In this document: positions 9,501 through 16,599 of the stretch, one piece after another
How the letters are laid out: each line of letters begins with the position of its first letter
Numbering within the stretch: the first letter of the stretch is position 1
Assembly: GCA_003562535.1 (NCBI GenBank)
Contig: PWUP01000352.1
Span: forward strand, 1-29,564
DNA: 29,564 bases
Origin: Gammaproteobacteria bacterium
GTDB lineage: Bacteria; Pseudomonadota; Gammaproteobacteria; Competibacterales; Competibacteraceae
Direction: 5' to 3'
Notes under the pieces: generated by a model
What the model was told of the DNA's origin: nothing
The model's input: only the letters and a program-made list of their open reading frames with translations
Databases searched by the model: none
Position numbers and translations under genes: made by a program

Positions 9501-10158
9501 CGCCACCCGGACCGGTGTCTAGGCTGGCCAGTAAGCGGTCGATACGTTCAGGGTCAATAACCGCACCCACCACCCCACGAAACTCTCCGTCGGCAGTACG
9601 CAGGGCGCGCAACTGAGCCAGCGAGCGTTGTCCGGTGGTACGCGCCGTAATAATCGACGAAATGCTGATGTCAACGTGAGGATCGGTTTTGAGGATTTGG
9701 AAATGCGGGCGATCGGCGATATCGACCATCGATAGATTAGGTTCTGAGGAATAGCGCAGTTTGCCTTCAGCATCAAAGATATTGATTGACCCAAGATCGG
9801 GGAAACTGCGCTTGAAGACCTCCAGTTTGACACCAATCAGTTCGGCTAATGCTAGCGTGCTGTCATTAACACGGTGATCTAAGCCGTGGGCTTGTTCAAG
9901 CAAGGTCATCATCTGTTCAACCGAGCGCAGTACCCCATCCGTGCGTTCGAAGTCGGCTTCTAATTGCAGGGCTAATACTCGGGCCATATTCTCAGTTGTG
10001 ACGATGGCTTTTTCAGTGGCTTGGCGGTATTCCAGCATGACATTGGCAGTCAATAAGCCGAGCATGAGCAGCAGAATCAGCAACAACCCACAAATTCCTG
10101 GCGTGGCTTGCAGCCATGAGGTAATACCCTTGATGCGAGTTAGGTTAGACGCCTTCAT
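6532..10158 (-). CDS. Cache-PAS hybrid sensor histidine kinase with C-terminal receiver
   Basis: Inner-membrane two-component sensor of 1208 residues. Order of parts: transmembrane helix (about 20-42), periplasmic sensor of the double-Cache type (about 45-305, with INIFDAEGKLRYSS and DIADRPHF), second transmembrane helix (about 308-326), three PAS-like modules (about 345-467, 473-582 and 600-715), HisKA with phosphoacceptor His751 (SHELRTP), a HATPase domain (N-box near 864-872, DTGIGI at 901-906, GGTGLGL at 930-936), a receiver with Asp1046, and a short C-terminal helical region that lacks the HPt histidine motif. All catalytic boxes look intact. Its ATG overlaps the stop of the REC-GGDEF gene by 4 bp (ATGA), so the two are translationally coupled and probably one pathway. 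The ligand cannot be told from sequence. Confidence 0.93.
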   Translation of the reverse strand: MKASNLTRIKGITSWLQATPGICGLLLILLLMLGLLTANVMLEYRQATEKAIVTTENMARVLALQLEADFERTDGVLRSVEQMMTLLEQAHGLDHRVNDSTLALAELIGVKLEVFKRSFPDLGSINIFDAEGKLRYSSEPNLSMVDIADRPHFQILKTDPHVDISISSIITARTTGQRSLAQLRALRTADGEFRGVVGAVIDPERIDRLLASLDTGPGGVAVIRRSDTTALIARAPRYNEADFNQPLPPDSLSRQRVMAGERSDYMSYIASTDGEPRLGSFQRLENYPFYAQVALSRNDYLAGWRLHVQRVVALALLLILGFVVVLRRLAHSHQVAEAALAEAIDSREQYASLVDNIPGITYRCHNDADWTMQFLSGQVAQYLGYRPEELLNNQVISYNQLIVAEDRQRVADTITHATAHGQAWELEYQLCHKNGNILWVYEKGRAIVDPQSQVRYLDGFVIDITERKRQADEIENFFTVNLDLLCIANLDGYLLKTNTAWEHTLGYSAAELQQRPFIELVHPDDVAATLEAMANLGQGDTVVGFTNRFRCRDGSYRYIEWLSRPKGHLIYAAARDMTERQTLENSLKQAQTELQRSERLLMDGETLAKIGGWEYQVASRKMFWTQGLFTLHGVKADPDLDCINDSIRCYLAEDREKIFNAFQACVDHGQSYDLVFPFMDYQQQHKWIRTKTEPVIEQGQVTKVVGIVMDITEQKQAELRLQATLSEAERLKTAAEAANVAKSRFLATMSHELRTPMNAILGMAQLLLAAPRSPAQTQDYARTILNAGQSLLTLLNDILDLSKIEAGKLTLEDGVVEPAQMLHEIQSLFSSVAQDQGVTLDSVGLEHTSQRYRGDPHRLRQMLNNLVNNALKFTHQGAVRIDARVAESQETHDILEFAVTDTGIGIAPEHQDRLFQAFSQVDDSMTRQFGGTGLGLSIVRRLAAAMDGEVGVDSSPGEGSRFWFRVRLERLPEGSDTRTQPRTAIAASEAWSTGRVLIVEDHPDNQVVISEILQQHGMQTVLAANGQLGVERFIAEAERIDLILMDVQMPVLDGYAATQQIRAWEREQQRSPIPIIALTADAFPEDRQRCLDAGMDNYLSKPLDFKALTALLAQYAPTTHRPEAEAAARPAAQSTAVDWVEFTAQVQALLPLLEQSQFDALQQFAELESHFEHTPLAEDLAALRSPLNAFRFRFVQERLEQMIAEHTR

Positions 10159-11054
10159 GACAGGTGTTCGCTGTGTACTCGGTTACGTCCCCCATCTTTG
10201 GCGGCGTACAGCGCGGTATCGGCGCGTTGTAACGCCTCATCAAAACTGCGGTCAGTCGTATTGAGTTGGGTGGCTCCTAGGCTGGTAGTGACACTCAGTG
10301 TGCTGGCGTCCTCCGTGGTTACACGCATCGTCTCCACCACGCCGCGCAAGCGTTCGGCAAGCTCCAGCGTGCCCTGCGGTTCGGTTTGCGGCAGTAACAC
10401 CCCAAATTCCTCTCCGCCCAAGCGACCCAAAACATCCGATTGACGTAATAAGCCTTGGATCGTCTCGACAAAGGCTTTAAGCACATTGTCCCCGGTCGCA
10501 TGGCCGTATTGATCATTGACGGTTTTGAAATAATCAATATCAAGCATCAGCAAACCGCAAGGTTGTTGATAGCGCTTAACTCGCGAACGCTCAGCTTCTC
10601 CCAATTCAAAAAAGCGTCGCCGATTCAGTGCTCCAGTGAGTTCGTCAGTGGTCGCCAGCCGCACTAATTCACGCCGTAAGCGCTGCCGTTCTAACAGATT
10701 GCGCACCCGAGCTTGTACCACAGGCACCACCACCGGCTTAGCAACAAAATCATCCGCGCCCTGATCCAACCCGAACACTTGGGTCTCGGTACGATCATCG
10801 GCTGTCACCAGAATCACCGCAATTTCCCGTCCCCAGTCCGTTTGCCGCAAACGCCGCAAGGTCTCCAAGCCATTCATCCCCGGCATCATAACATCCAGCA
10901 AGATGAGATCTGGGCGGTTTTTCTCGGCCAACGCTAACGCCTCCGCCCCTGAAGTCGTCACCGATAACTCGTACTGGCTCATAAGTGCCTGCGACAAGGT
11001 GTGCAGATTGGCGGGTACGTCATCAACCAGTAAAATTTTAACTCGGGTGGACAT
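10155..11054 (-). CDS. Response regulator diguanylate cyclase (REC-GGDEF)
   Basis: Cytoplasmic enzyme of 299 residues that should make cyclic di-GMP from two GTP when phosphorylated. The receiver (about 5-120) has the acidic pair D11/D12, phosphoacceptor Asp54 (LLDVMMPG) and Lys106 (AKP). A short helix leads to a GGDEF domain (about 133-297) with the active-site motif GGEEF at 213-217. An RxxD inhibitory site, R204-Q-S-D207, sits exactly five residues before it. Activity and product inhibition are therefore both predicted. It is encoded just before the hybrid kinase with overlapping stop and start, making that kinase its likely phosphodonor. The ATG at 11054 is preceded by a weak GAGA Shine-Dalgarno sequence. 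Confidence 0.94.
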   Translation of the reverse strand: MSTRVKILLVDDVPANLHTLSQALMSQYELSVTTSGAEALALAEKNRPDLILLDVMMPGMNGLETLRRLRQTDWGREIAVILVTADDRTETQVFGLDQGADDFVAKPVVVPVVQARVRNLLERQRLRRELVRLATTDELTGALNRRRFFELGEAERSRVKRYQQPCGLLMLDIDYFKTVNDQYGHATGDNVLKAFVETIQGLLRQSDVLGRLGGEEFGVLLPQTEPQGTLELAERLRGVVETMRVTTEDASTLSVTTSLGATQLNTTDRSFDEALQRADTALYAAKDGGRNRVHSEHLS

Positions 11055-11111
11055 GACATGGGATCTCTTGCTTTTATATACGATTGCTTAGCGGCGCTAT
11101 GGCACCATGAT

Positions 11112-11137
11112 TAAGGTGTGAGCGGATTACACTTAAC
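11112..11137. promoter_or_regulatory. Imperfect dyad resembling a CRP- or LacI-type operator upstream of the GGDEF-kinase operon
   Basis: The plus-strand block contains TGTGAGCGGATTACACTT (11117-11134), flanked by TTAAG and CTTAA. As a hairpin it has an 8-bp stem with one bulge and no U-tract. It resembles TGTGA-N6-TCACA half sites and is close to the lac operator core. It sits 58-83 nt upstream of the REC-GGDEF start, where a regulator could act. No binding protein can be assigned. Confidence 0.25.
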
Positions 11138-11151
11138 ACTGTGGTTATAGT

Positions 11152-12381
11152 TTAATCCGTCACTCGGAGCCCATCCACCGCATTGGGTAGGCGGGTAGTG
11201 ATAATACGATCCCCGGTATTGAACTCCGCACTGCGAACCAGTAACCGCACTTCGCCGTCGGCGGCTTGCCACTCACCGACCCGCTCAACGTGTAGCGCCC
11301 GCATTCGGCCTTCCTCCAAGCGATAAACCCGATCCGTGCCGTACAGTGCCTCAAACGGCAGTGCGACCACCGAGTCGCGAACCGGTAATTCCAAACGCAG
11401 GCTGACAAAACGCCCCAAGGACAGTTCGGCGTGCGGATTAACAATCTCAAACAGCGCCTCGACCCCGGCCCCCCGAGCGCTGCCGGCTAAACCGCGCAAG
11501 GCCAAGTTCAGATTGCGCCCATCCACATCGGCCTGCGCCAATAGGGGAAGATCTTGCGCCAATGCGGCTTCGACGGTTGCCAGATGACGGGTCGGCAAGG
11601 TGGCACGAACCTCCAGGGCGCTGAGGTCAAATAATTCAACCAGGGTCTCACCCACCCGCACTCGATCACCAGGGGCGACAGCAATCCGCGTGATCCGTGC
11701 TGGAAACGCTGCGGTGTATTGACTGCGCTGTTGGTCTAACTCGGTGCTGGCCAACAACGCCTCACTGCGTTGCAGTCGCGCCTGCAATTGCGCCATACGC
11801 GCATCGAACTCGGTCAGATCGGCCTGACGATTGCTGACCGTCAAGCGCTGTTGTTGCAGTACCCGCTGGGCGTCTTCCAGTGCGGCTTGGGAGCCGAGAT
11901 CACGCCCGAGTAAGTCCTGTGCGCGGGTCACACCACGTTCGGCCAGAGTCAGCAGCGCCTGCTCGTACTGTAATGCATTGTGGTCGCGTTGACGGCGGTG
12001 CTGTTCCAGATCAATCTGTGCCTGGATCTCAGCGCGTTCAGCTTGGTGCTGGGCATATTGTAAATCCAGTTCGCGCTGATCCAGACTCAGCAACGGTGTG
12101 CCTGTTTCGACCACCTGACCTTCGGAGACGGCGACGGTCAGCACATCCGCTTCAATCGCCGCCCGCAGTCGGATATGACGTGGGGATTCCACCCGACCAT
12201 GCAGCAGCACACTGGGAGCCAAGGCTTGGAGTTCGATGGTTGCAGTCGTCACCCGCCACTCGCGTTCACTGACGCCGGTCGGCGGCCCGTCAGGGCGGGT
12301 GGTCAGTAAGGCCATGAAACCGCCGACACCGATAGCGAGTATGACGAGGGGGATAATTATCCGTAAACGGCGTTGCATCAT
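11152..12381 (-). CDS. Efflux periplasmic adaptor (membrane fusion protein, HlyD/RND type)
   Basis: Adaptor that normally bridges an inner-membrane RND or ABC pump to an outer-membrane channel. The 409 residues show an N-terminal membrane anchor (about 6-26), a lipoyl/barrel-sandwich half (VEVGTPLLSLDQREL-like region near 90-110), a long glutamine- and leucine-rich coiled-coil hairpin (about 108-215), a second lipoyl half (PGDRVRVGETLVEL), a beta-barrel region and a membrane-proximal domain with ALPFEALYG. The double ATG at 12381 and 12378 is preceded by AGGA. It starts 12 bp after the queG stop, as the fourth gene of a compact run. No pump or channel gene lies on either side, so it is an orphan adaptor and its substrate is unknown. 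Confidence 0.88.
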   Translation of the reverse strand: MMQRRLRIIIPLVILAIGVGGFMALLTTRPDGPPTGVSEREWRVTTATIELQALAPSVLLHGRVESPRHIRLRAAIEADVLTVAVSEGQVVETGTPLLSLDQRELDLQYAQHQAERAEIQAQIDLEQHRRQRDHNALQYEQALLTLAERGVTRAQDLLGRDLGSQAALEDAQRVLQQQRLTVSNRQADLTEFDARMAQLQARLQRSEALLASTELDQQRSQYTAAFPARITRIAVAPGDRVRVGETLVELFDLSALEVRATLPTRHLATVEAALAQDLPLLAQADVDGRNLNLALRGLAGSARGAGVEALFEIVNPHAELSLGRFVSLRLELPVRDSVVALPFEALYGTDRVYRLEEGRMRALHVERVGEWQAADGEVRLLVRSAEFNTGDRIITTRLPNAVDGLRVTD

Positions 12382-12393
12382 TCGTCCTACGTC

Positions 12394-13446
12394 CTAAAGT
12401 GTGTGAGTCTGTTGCGCCAGCGCCCAATGGACATGCTCGCGCACTAATTCCGAGGGGTCAGCCTGACGGGTGTGGAGCGCGGCGCTGATAATCGGGTCAG
12501 CCGGGGCATTACCCAGCGCCACAGCGAGATTGCGCAGCCAGCGCTGATAACCGATCCGGCGAATTGCTGAGCCTTCAGTGCGGCGCAGAAATGTGGGTTC
12601 ATCCCAGGCCCACAGCGCGGTCAATTGCGGATTGTCTAAGCCGTGGCGGGGCAAAAAATCCACCTCTGGGGTCGGGGTAGCGAATTTATTCCACGGGCAT
12701 ACTAACTGACAATCATCACAGCCATAAATGCGATTGCCGATGGCACGGCGGAATTCCACCGGAATTGATCCATGCAGTTCAATCGTATGATAGGCAATGC
12801 AGCGGCGGGCATCGACCTGATACGGAGCGACAATTGCAGCGGTCGGGCAGACCTCCAGACAGCGACGACAGCGGCCACAGTGGTTGGTGGCGGCCTGATC
12901 CACCGGCAAGGGTAAATCCACGTAGATTTCGCCGAGAAAAAACCACGAGCCGCTGCGCTGGTGGAGCAGATTACTGTGTTTGCCTATCCAGCCCAAACCG
13001 GCTTGTTCCGCCAGCGCTTTTTCCAGCACCGGGGCGCTGTCGCTGAACACCCGATAGCCCAAGGCACCAACGGTTTGTTCAATCCGCTGGGCTAAGCGCT
13101 GGAGACGTTTGCGCACCACCTTGTGGTAATCCCGACCCAGAGCATAACGCGACACATAGCCGCAGCGCGCATCGCCCAATACCTTCCAAGGGTTCGCCGC
13201 CGTCGGTGGCCAGTAATCCATGCGGGCGCTGATCACCCGCAAGGTACCCGGTACCAACTCGGCAGGCCGAGTGCGTTTCAGGCCATGACGCGCCATATAG
13301 CTCAGCTCGCCGTGAAATCCGGCCGCCAGCCAGTCGTGAAACCGAGGTTCGTGAGCACTGAGGTCAATATCGCTGATGCCGACATGTTGAAAGCCCAGAT
13401 CCCGCCCCCAGTCCTTAATGGTGCAAGCTAATGCGACGACATCCAT
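12394..13446 (-). CDS. queG: Epoxyqueuosine reductase QueG
   Basis: Cobalamin- and iron-sulfur-dependent enzyme that reduces epoxyqueuosine to queuosine in tRNA, the last step of Q modification. From the ATG at 13446 it has 350 residues. A catalytic-region aspartate is present at 136 (FSDSAPV). Two 4Fe-4S clusters are indicated by C190-x2-C193-x2-C196-x3-C200-P and by C243-x2-C246-x3-C250-P with C216. The C-terminal part (about 270-350) is the usual helical substrate-binding region. The frame can be extended to a TTG at 13479, but that would overlap the preceding nuclease gene and add a non-conserved tail, so I chose the ATG, 16 bp after the nuclease stop. Cotranscription with pyrC and the nuclease is likely. 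Confidence 0.95.
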   Translation of the reverse strand: MDVVALACTIKDWGRDLGFQHVGISDIDLSAHEPRFHDWLAAGFHGELSYMARHGLKRTRPAELVPGTLRVISARMDYWPPTAANPWKVLGDARCGYVSRYALGRDYHKVVRKRLQRLAQRIEQTVGALGYRVFSDSAPVLEKALAEQAGLGWIGKHSNLLHQRSGSWFFLGEIYVDLPLPVDQAATNHCGRCRRCLEVCPTAAIVAPYQVDARRCIAYHTIELHGSIPVEFRRAIGNRIYGCDDCQLVCPWNKFATPTPEVDFLPRHGLDNPQLTALWAWDEPTFLRRTEGSAIRRIGYQRWLRNLAVALGNAPADPIISAALHTRQADPSELVREHVHWALAQQTHTL

Positions 13447-13462
13447 AGCACGCCACGACCCA

Positions 13463-15373
13463 CTACAAATCCAGGCCAATGATCACCGGATCATGATCCG
13501 AGGAACGAAAAGGATCGGAGGCATAGAGGGTGGTGTGCTGTGTGGGCGATTGATAGGCCATACTGGCGCCCAATATCGGCGGCTCATCGGCGTTAATATT
13601 CCAGACCGTCACCCCGGTAACGTGCGCTGATAAGCGGGTACTGGCCAGGGCATGATCAAGATAACCCCACTGGCCGCCAAACGAAAACGAATACGCCTGA
13701 TCACCGAGATGGGCGCGAATTAAATTTGTGTACCCCGCCTGCTCAATGGTACGAATCGGGTCTTCGCGGGCGTAGGCGTTGAGATCACCGATAATCAAGC
13801 GGTGTTCACCGCCCTGCCCTGTCGGATTGGTCGCCAGCCACTCCACCAAGGCTTGGGCGGCACGGGTGCGGGTGTGGTTCCAATAGCCTTGACCATCCCC
13901 CTGGTCACAATCGGCCAGACCGGGCGGATGACGTTGACATGCGGGTTCGTTGTCCAATTCGGCAGCGCGTTTGGATTTGAAATGATTCACCGCCACCGTC
14001 AAGCGCTGACCTGAGGACTGTTCTTGGAAAGTCACGGCTAGGGGGGGACGATTACGCACATCATCAAAACCGGCCTGACGATCCAGTACCGCATAATCCC
14101 CCACAGGCACAACACTGGCCGGTCGGTAAATCAGACCGACTTTAATCACATCCGGGCCGAGGGTACCGGTATTGATAAAACGATACTGGTCAGCGCCCAG
14201 ACGCTGGTTCAGCCCGCTGACTAAATCAGCAATGGCGCTGTAATCGTTATTTTCCAGTTCAACTAAACCCACGATATCGGCATTCATGGCGGTGAGGGCG
14301 GCGATGATTTTATCGCGCTGGCGGGTGAACTCGCGCTGATTAGCCGCCCCGCGACACGGTAGATTGCCTTGGGGGCCACAGCGTGACCCACTGCCTAGGG
14401 TGGTGAAATAATTGAATACATTAAATCCAGCCACGCGGAGGCGGCCACCGATTTCGGCGGGGGCGGATAAGCGCGGATTAGGTGTGGCGTCAAATTTAGG
14501 CAAAGGCACGTTACTGGGTAATCGGGTTAGGGTCTGCACCGGGTGGATGCGGTACGTGTCGGGACTGCTGCGGTGCCCTCCCCAAGTATACGTCATGACC
14601 CCGACGATACCACGCACAGCGTGACCACCGCGCACACTCTGGCTGGCGGATAGTCCGTAGGGTGTTGGCCACACAATCGGCTCGGGATTCTGGGCGTTCA
14701 GGGTATCGTCAAGCACAATCCGGTTGTGTTGATTGGCGATGGTTAACGCCTGAGCGCGCGACCCCGGGGGAAATTTATGGGTCGGTTGCCACAGTCGCTC
14801 ATGGGTGCTGAGGGTGAGTTCGCCGAAACGGCCCAGGCGAAACACATCGGTGACGTATAGGGTTTGCGGTACGCTGACTCGCATGCCTTCATAGCGTTCT
14901 AAATACGGGACGCCGTCCACAGCAGCGGGAAAGGGCAAGCGAATCGGAGTCGCGGCGACGGATTGATCGTCCGCGCAGACCGTGATCGCCCGAACAGCGG
15001 CTAACTGGGCTTGACCGTGAAACTCGGTGGCGGTACCAGTGACCCGAACCCGTTGCTGTAAGCGCACGGTTTCCGCATCATGGTTATAGATGAACAATCC
15101 ATTGGAACGGCCCGTGTAGGCCGGATTGTTGTCCGTGGCGGTATCTTGGATGTAAAACCCGCGCAACCGAGGTGTTGGCCCTTGAAAATCACCGACGATT
15201 ACCCCTTCGGTGGTGACAACTTGATCCTGCAAGGGGGTGACATCGCCCGCGCCTTGAATGCGGTGAATCGGGGTATAGTCACTGCCGCACTCGCTGGCCT
15301 GTAAACCCGTAGCCAGCAATAACCCGCTGAATAGCCCGATCAGCGGCCATAAGGGGAAATAGCGTTCAGTCAC
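13463..15373 (-). CDS. ExeM/NucH-family extracellular endonuclease
   Basis: Secreted metal-dependent DNase of the endonuclease/exonuclease/phosphatase fold, 636 residues. A signal peptide spans about 1-26 (LLLATGLQA). An OB-fold-like N-terminal region follows (about 30-300), then the catalytic domain (about 310-636). It contains the expected acidic and histidine residues: the glutamate in GLVELENN, NHFKSK, GDLNAY, and D626-H627-D628 near the C-terminus. Two cysteines in RCGPQGNLPC probably form a disulfide, fitting an exported enzyme. The start is a GTG at 15373 that overlaps the pyrC stop by 8 bp, so it is probably translated by coupling to pyrC. Likely role: digestion of extracellular DNA, for phosphate or nucleoside scavenging or for biofilm turnover. 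Confidence 0.9.
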   Translation of the reverse strand: MTERYFPLWPLIGLFSGLLLATGLQASECGSDYTPIHRIQGAGDVTPLQDQVVTTEGVIVGDFQGPTPRLRGFYIQDTATDNNPAYTGRSNGLFIYNHDAETVRLQQRVRVTGTATEFHGQAQLAAVRAITVCADDQSVAATPIRLPFPAAVDGVPYLERYEGMRVSVPQTLYVTDVFRLGRFGELTLSTHERLWQPTHKFPPGSRAQALTIANQHNRIVLDDTLNAQNPEPIVWPTPYGLSASQSVRGGHAVRGIVGVMTYTWGGHRSSPDTYRIHPVQTLTRLPSNVPLPKFDATPNPRLSAPAEIGGRLRVAGFNVFNYFTTLGSGSRCGPQGNLPCRGAANQREFTRQRDKIIAALTAMNADIVGLVELENNDYSAIADLVSGLNQRLGADQYRFINTGTLGPDVIKVGLIYRPASVVPVGDYAVLDRQAGFDDVRNRPPLAVTFQEQSSGQRLTVAVNHFKSKRAAELDNEPACQRHPPGLADCDQGDGQGYWNHTRTRAAQALVEWLATNPTGQGGEHRLIIGDLNAYAREDPIRTIEQAGYTNLIRAHLGDQAYSFSFGGQWGYLDHALASTRLSAHVTGVTVWNINADEPPILGASMAYQSPTQHTTLYASDPFRSSDHDPVIIGLDL

Positions 15374-16403
15374 GCAGTCTCCAACTCAAGGTCTCGCCTG
15401 CCGCCAGCGGAATCAAGGTATCGCCGTTGCAGGGGAGGGTCTCAGGCACCTGCCAACGGTCACGCACCAAGGTGACGGTTGCGGTATTACGCGCCAGTCC
15501 GTAAAAATCCGCCCCATAATGGCTGGCAAAACCGGCCAATTGATCCAGTGCACCGGCGTGTTCAAACGCCTCAGCGTACAGTTCTAATGCGGCTGGAGCA
15601 CTGAAACAACCGGCACAGCCACACGCCGATTCTTTATCCTGGCGGCGATGGGGGGCGCTGTCAGTGCCGAGGAAAAATTTAGGGTTGCCGCTGGTGGCGG
15701 CTTCCAGTAGGGCTTGGCGATGGGTTTCGCGTTTGAGCACGGGTAAACAATAATAATGTGGGCGTAGACCGCCCCTGAATAAAGCATTACGGTTATATAA
15801 TAGATGCTGTGGGGTGATGGTGGCGGCAATCAGCCCCGATGAATCTCGGACAAACTCAACGCCTTCACGGGTGGTAATATGTTCCAAGACGACTTTAAGC
15901 GCAGGAAAACGGCGCACCAGTGGGGCTAGAATGCGGTCGATGAACACGGCTTCGCGGTCAAATAAGTCCACGTCAGCATCGGTCACTTCGCCATGCACAC
16001 ACAGGACTAGACCCTGTTCTTGCAGGGTATCCAATACGGGGTCAAGCCGCTCAATCGCCGTGACGCCTGCTTCAGAATGGGTTGTCGCACCAGCCGGATA
16101 CAGTTTGGCTGCTAAAATACACTCATTGAGCGCGGCACGCGTGATGTCCAGCGGGTCGGTGTGATCGGTAAGATACAGCGTCATGAGCGGATTAAATGAC
16201 TGTCCAGAGGGTACAGCGGCTAGAATGCGCTGCCGATAAGCCAGAGCCTGTTCACAGGTTGTGACAGGAGGTTGCAAATTAGGCATGATGAGCGCACGGG
16301 CGAATTGCCGAGCGCTGTAGGGCACTACGGTATTCAGCAGCGCGCCGTCGCGTACATGCACATGCCAGTCGTCGGGTTGAGGCAAGATAAGTTCTGTAGC
16401 CAT
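15366..16403 (-). CDS. pyrC: Dihydroorotase, E. coli (class II) type
   Basis: Zinc enzyme that interconverts carbamoyl-aspartate and dihydroorotate in pyrimidine synthesis. With the ATG at 16403 it has 345 residues, the usual size. Metal and active-site motifs are all present: H14-V-H16-V-R18-D-G, the carboxylated lysine in AAKLYPAG, CVHGE, LEHITT and GTDSAPH. A GTG two codons upstream (16409) is a possible alternative start. A perfect TATAAT lies only 7 nt before the ATG, so the mRNA may be leaderless. No Shine-Dalgarno sequence is visible, which agrees. It is the first gene of the run pyrC, nuclease, queG, efflux adaptor. Confidence 0.96.
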   Translation of the reverse strand: MATELILPQPDDWHVHVRDGALLNTVVPYSARQFARALIMPNLQPPVTTCEQALAYRQRILAAVPSGQSFNPLMTLYLTDHTDPLDITRAALNECILAAKLYPAGATTHSEAGVTAIERLDPVLDTLQEQGLVLCVHGEVTDADVDLFDREAVFIDRILAPLVRRFPALKVVLEHITTREGVEFVRDSSGLIAATITPQHLLYNRNALFRGGLRPHYYCLPVLKRETHRQALLEAATSGNPKFFLGTDSAPHRRQDKESACGCAGCFSAPAALELYAEAFEHAGALDQLAGFASHYGADFYGLARNTATVTLVRDRWQVPETLPCNGDTLIPLAAGETLSWRLRD

Positions 16404-16409
16404 GATCAC

Positions 16410-16443
16410 ATTATAATGCAGCGATAGTCGATTACCTGACTAT
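16410..16443 (-). promoter_or_regulatory. pyrC promoter with overlapping inverted repeat
   Basis: TATAAT on the minus strand at 16410-16415 would place the transcription start on or next to the pyrC ATG at 16403. A dyad ATAGTC-N8-GACTAT (16424-16443) spans the -35 region, whose own hexamer (CAGGTA at 17-bp spacing) is poor. That layout suits an activator or repressor site. The -10 sits in a palindromic ATTATAAT, so it also reads TATAAT on the plus strand. Confidence 0.45.
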
Positions 16444-16494
16444 ACGCGATTTAAACCACACGTTGTGAGTGATATTGGGGTTTTATGTGCTAAG

Positions 16495-16522
16495 TTTGGT
16501 AGTTACTGCATATATCTATAAA
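16495..16522 (+). promoter_or_regulatory. Weak promoter candidate for pilU
   Basis: TTTGGT at 16495-16500 and TATAAA at 16517-16522 are separated by 16 bp and would start transcription about 70 nt before the pilU ATG. The match is modest and other choices exist in this AT-rich stretch. Confidence 0.3.
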
Positions 16523-16599
16523 CTAGTGTCATGATCATCGGTGCTGTGCGCGGCTAAAATCAGCACTGGCGTTGTGATCCATGCCCATGGAGACTATTG

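Noticed and set aside
16412..16417. Plus-strand TATAAT as a pilU promoter
   Set aside because: It is only the other face of the palindromic pyrC -10 and has no usable -35 on the plus strand.
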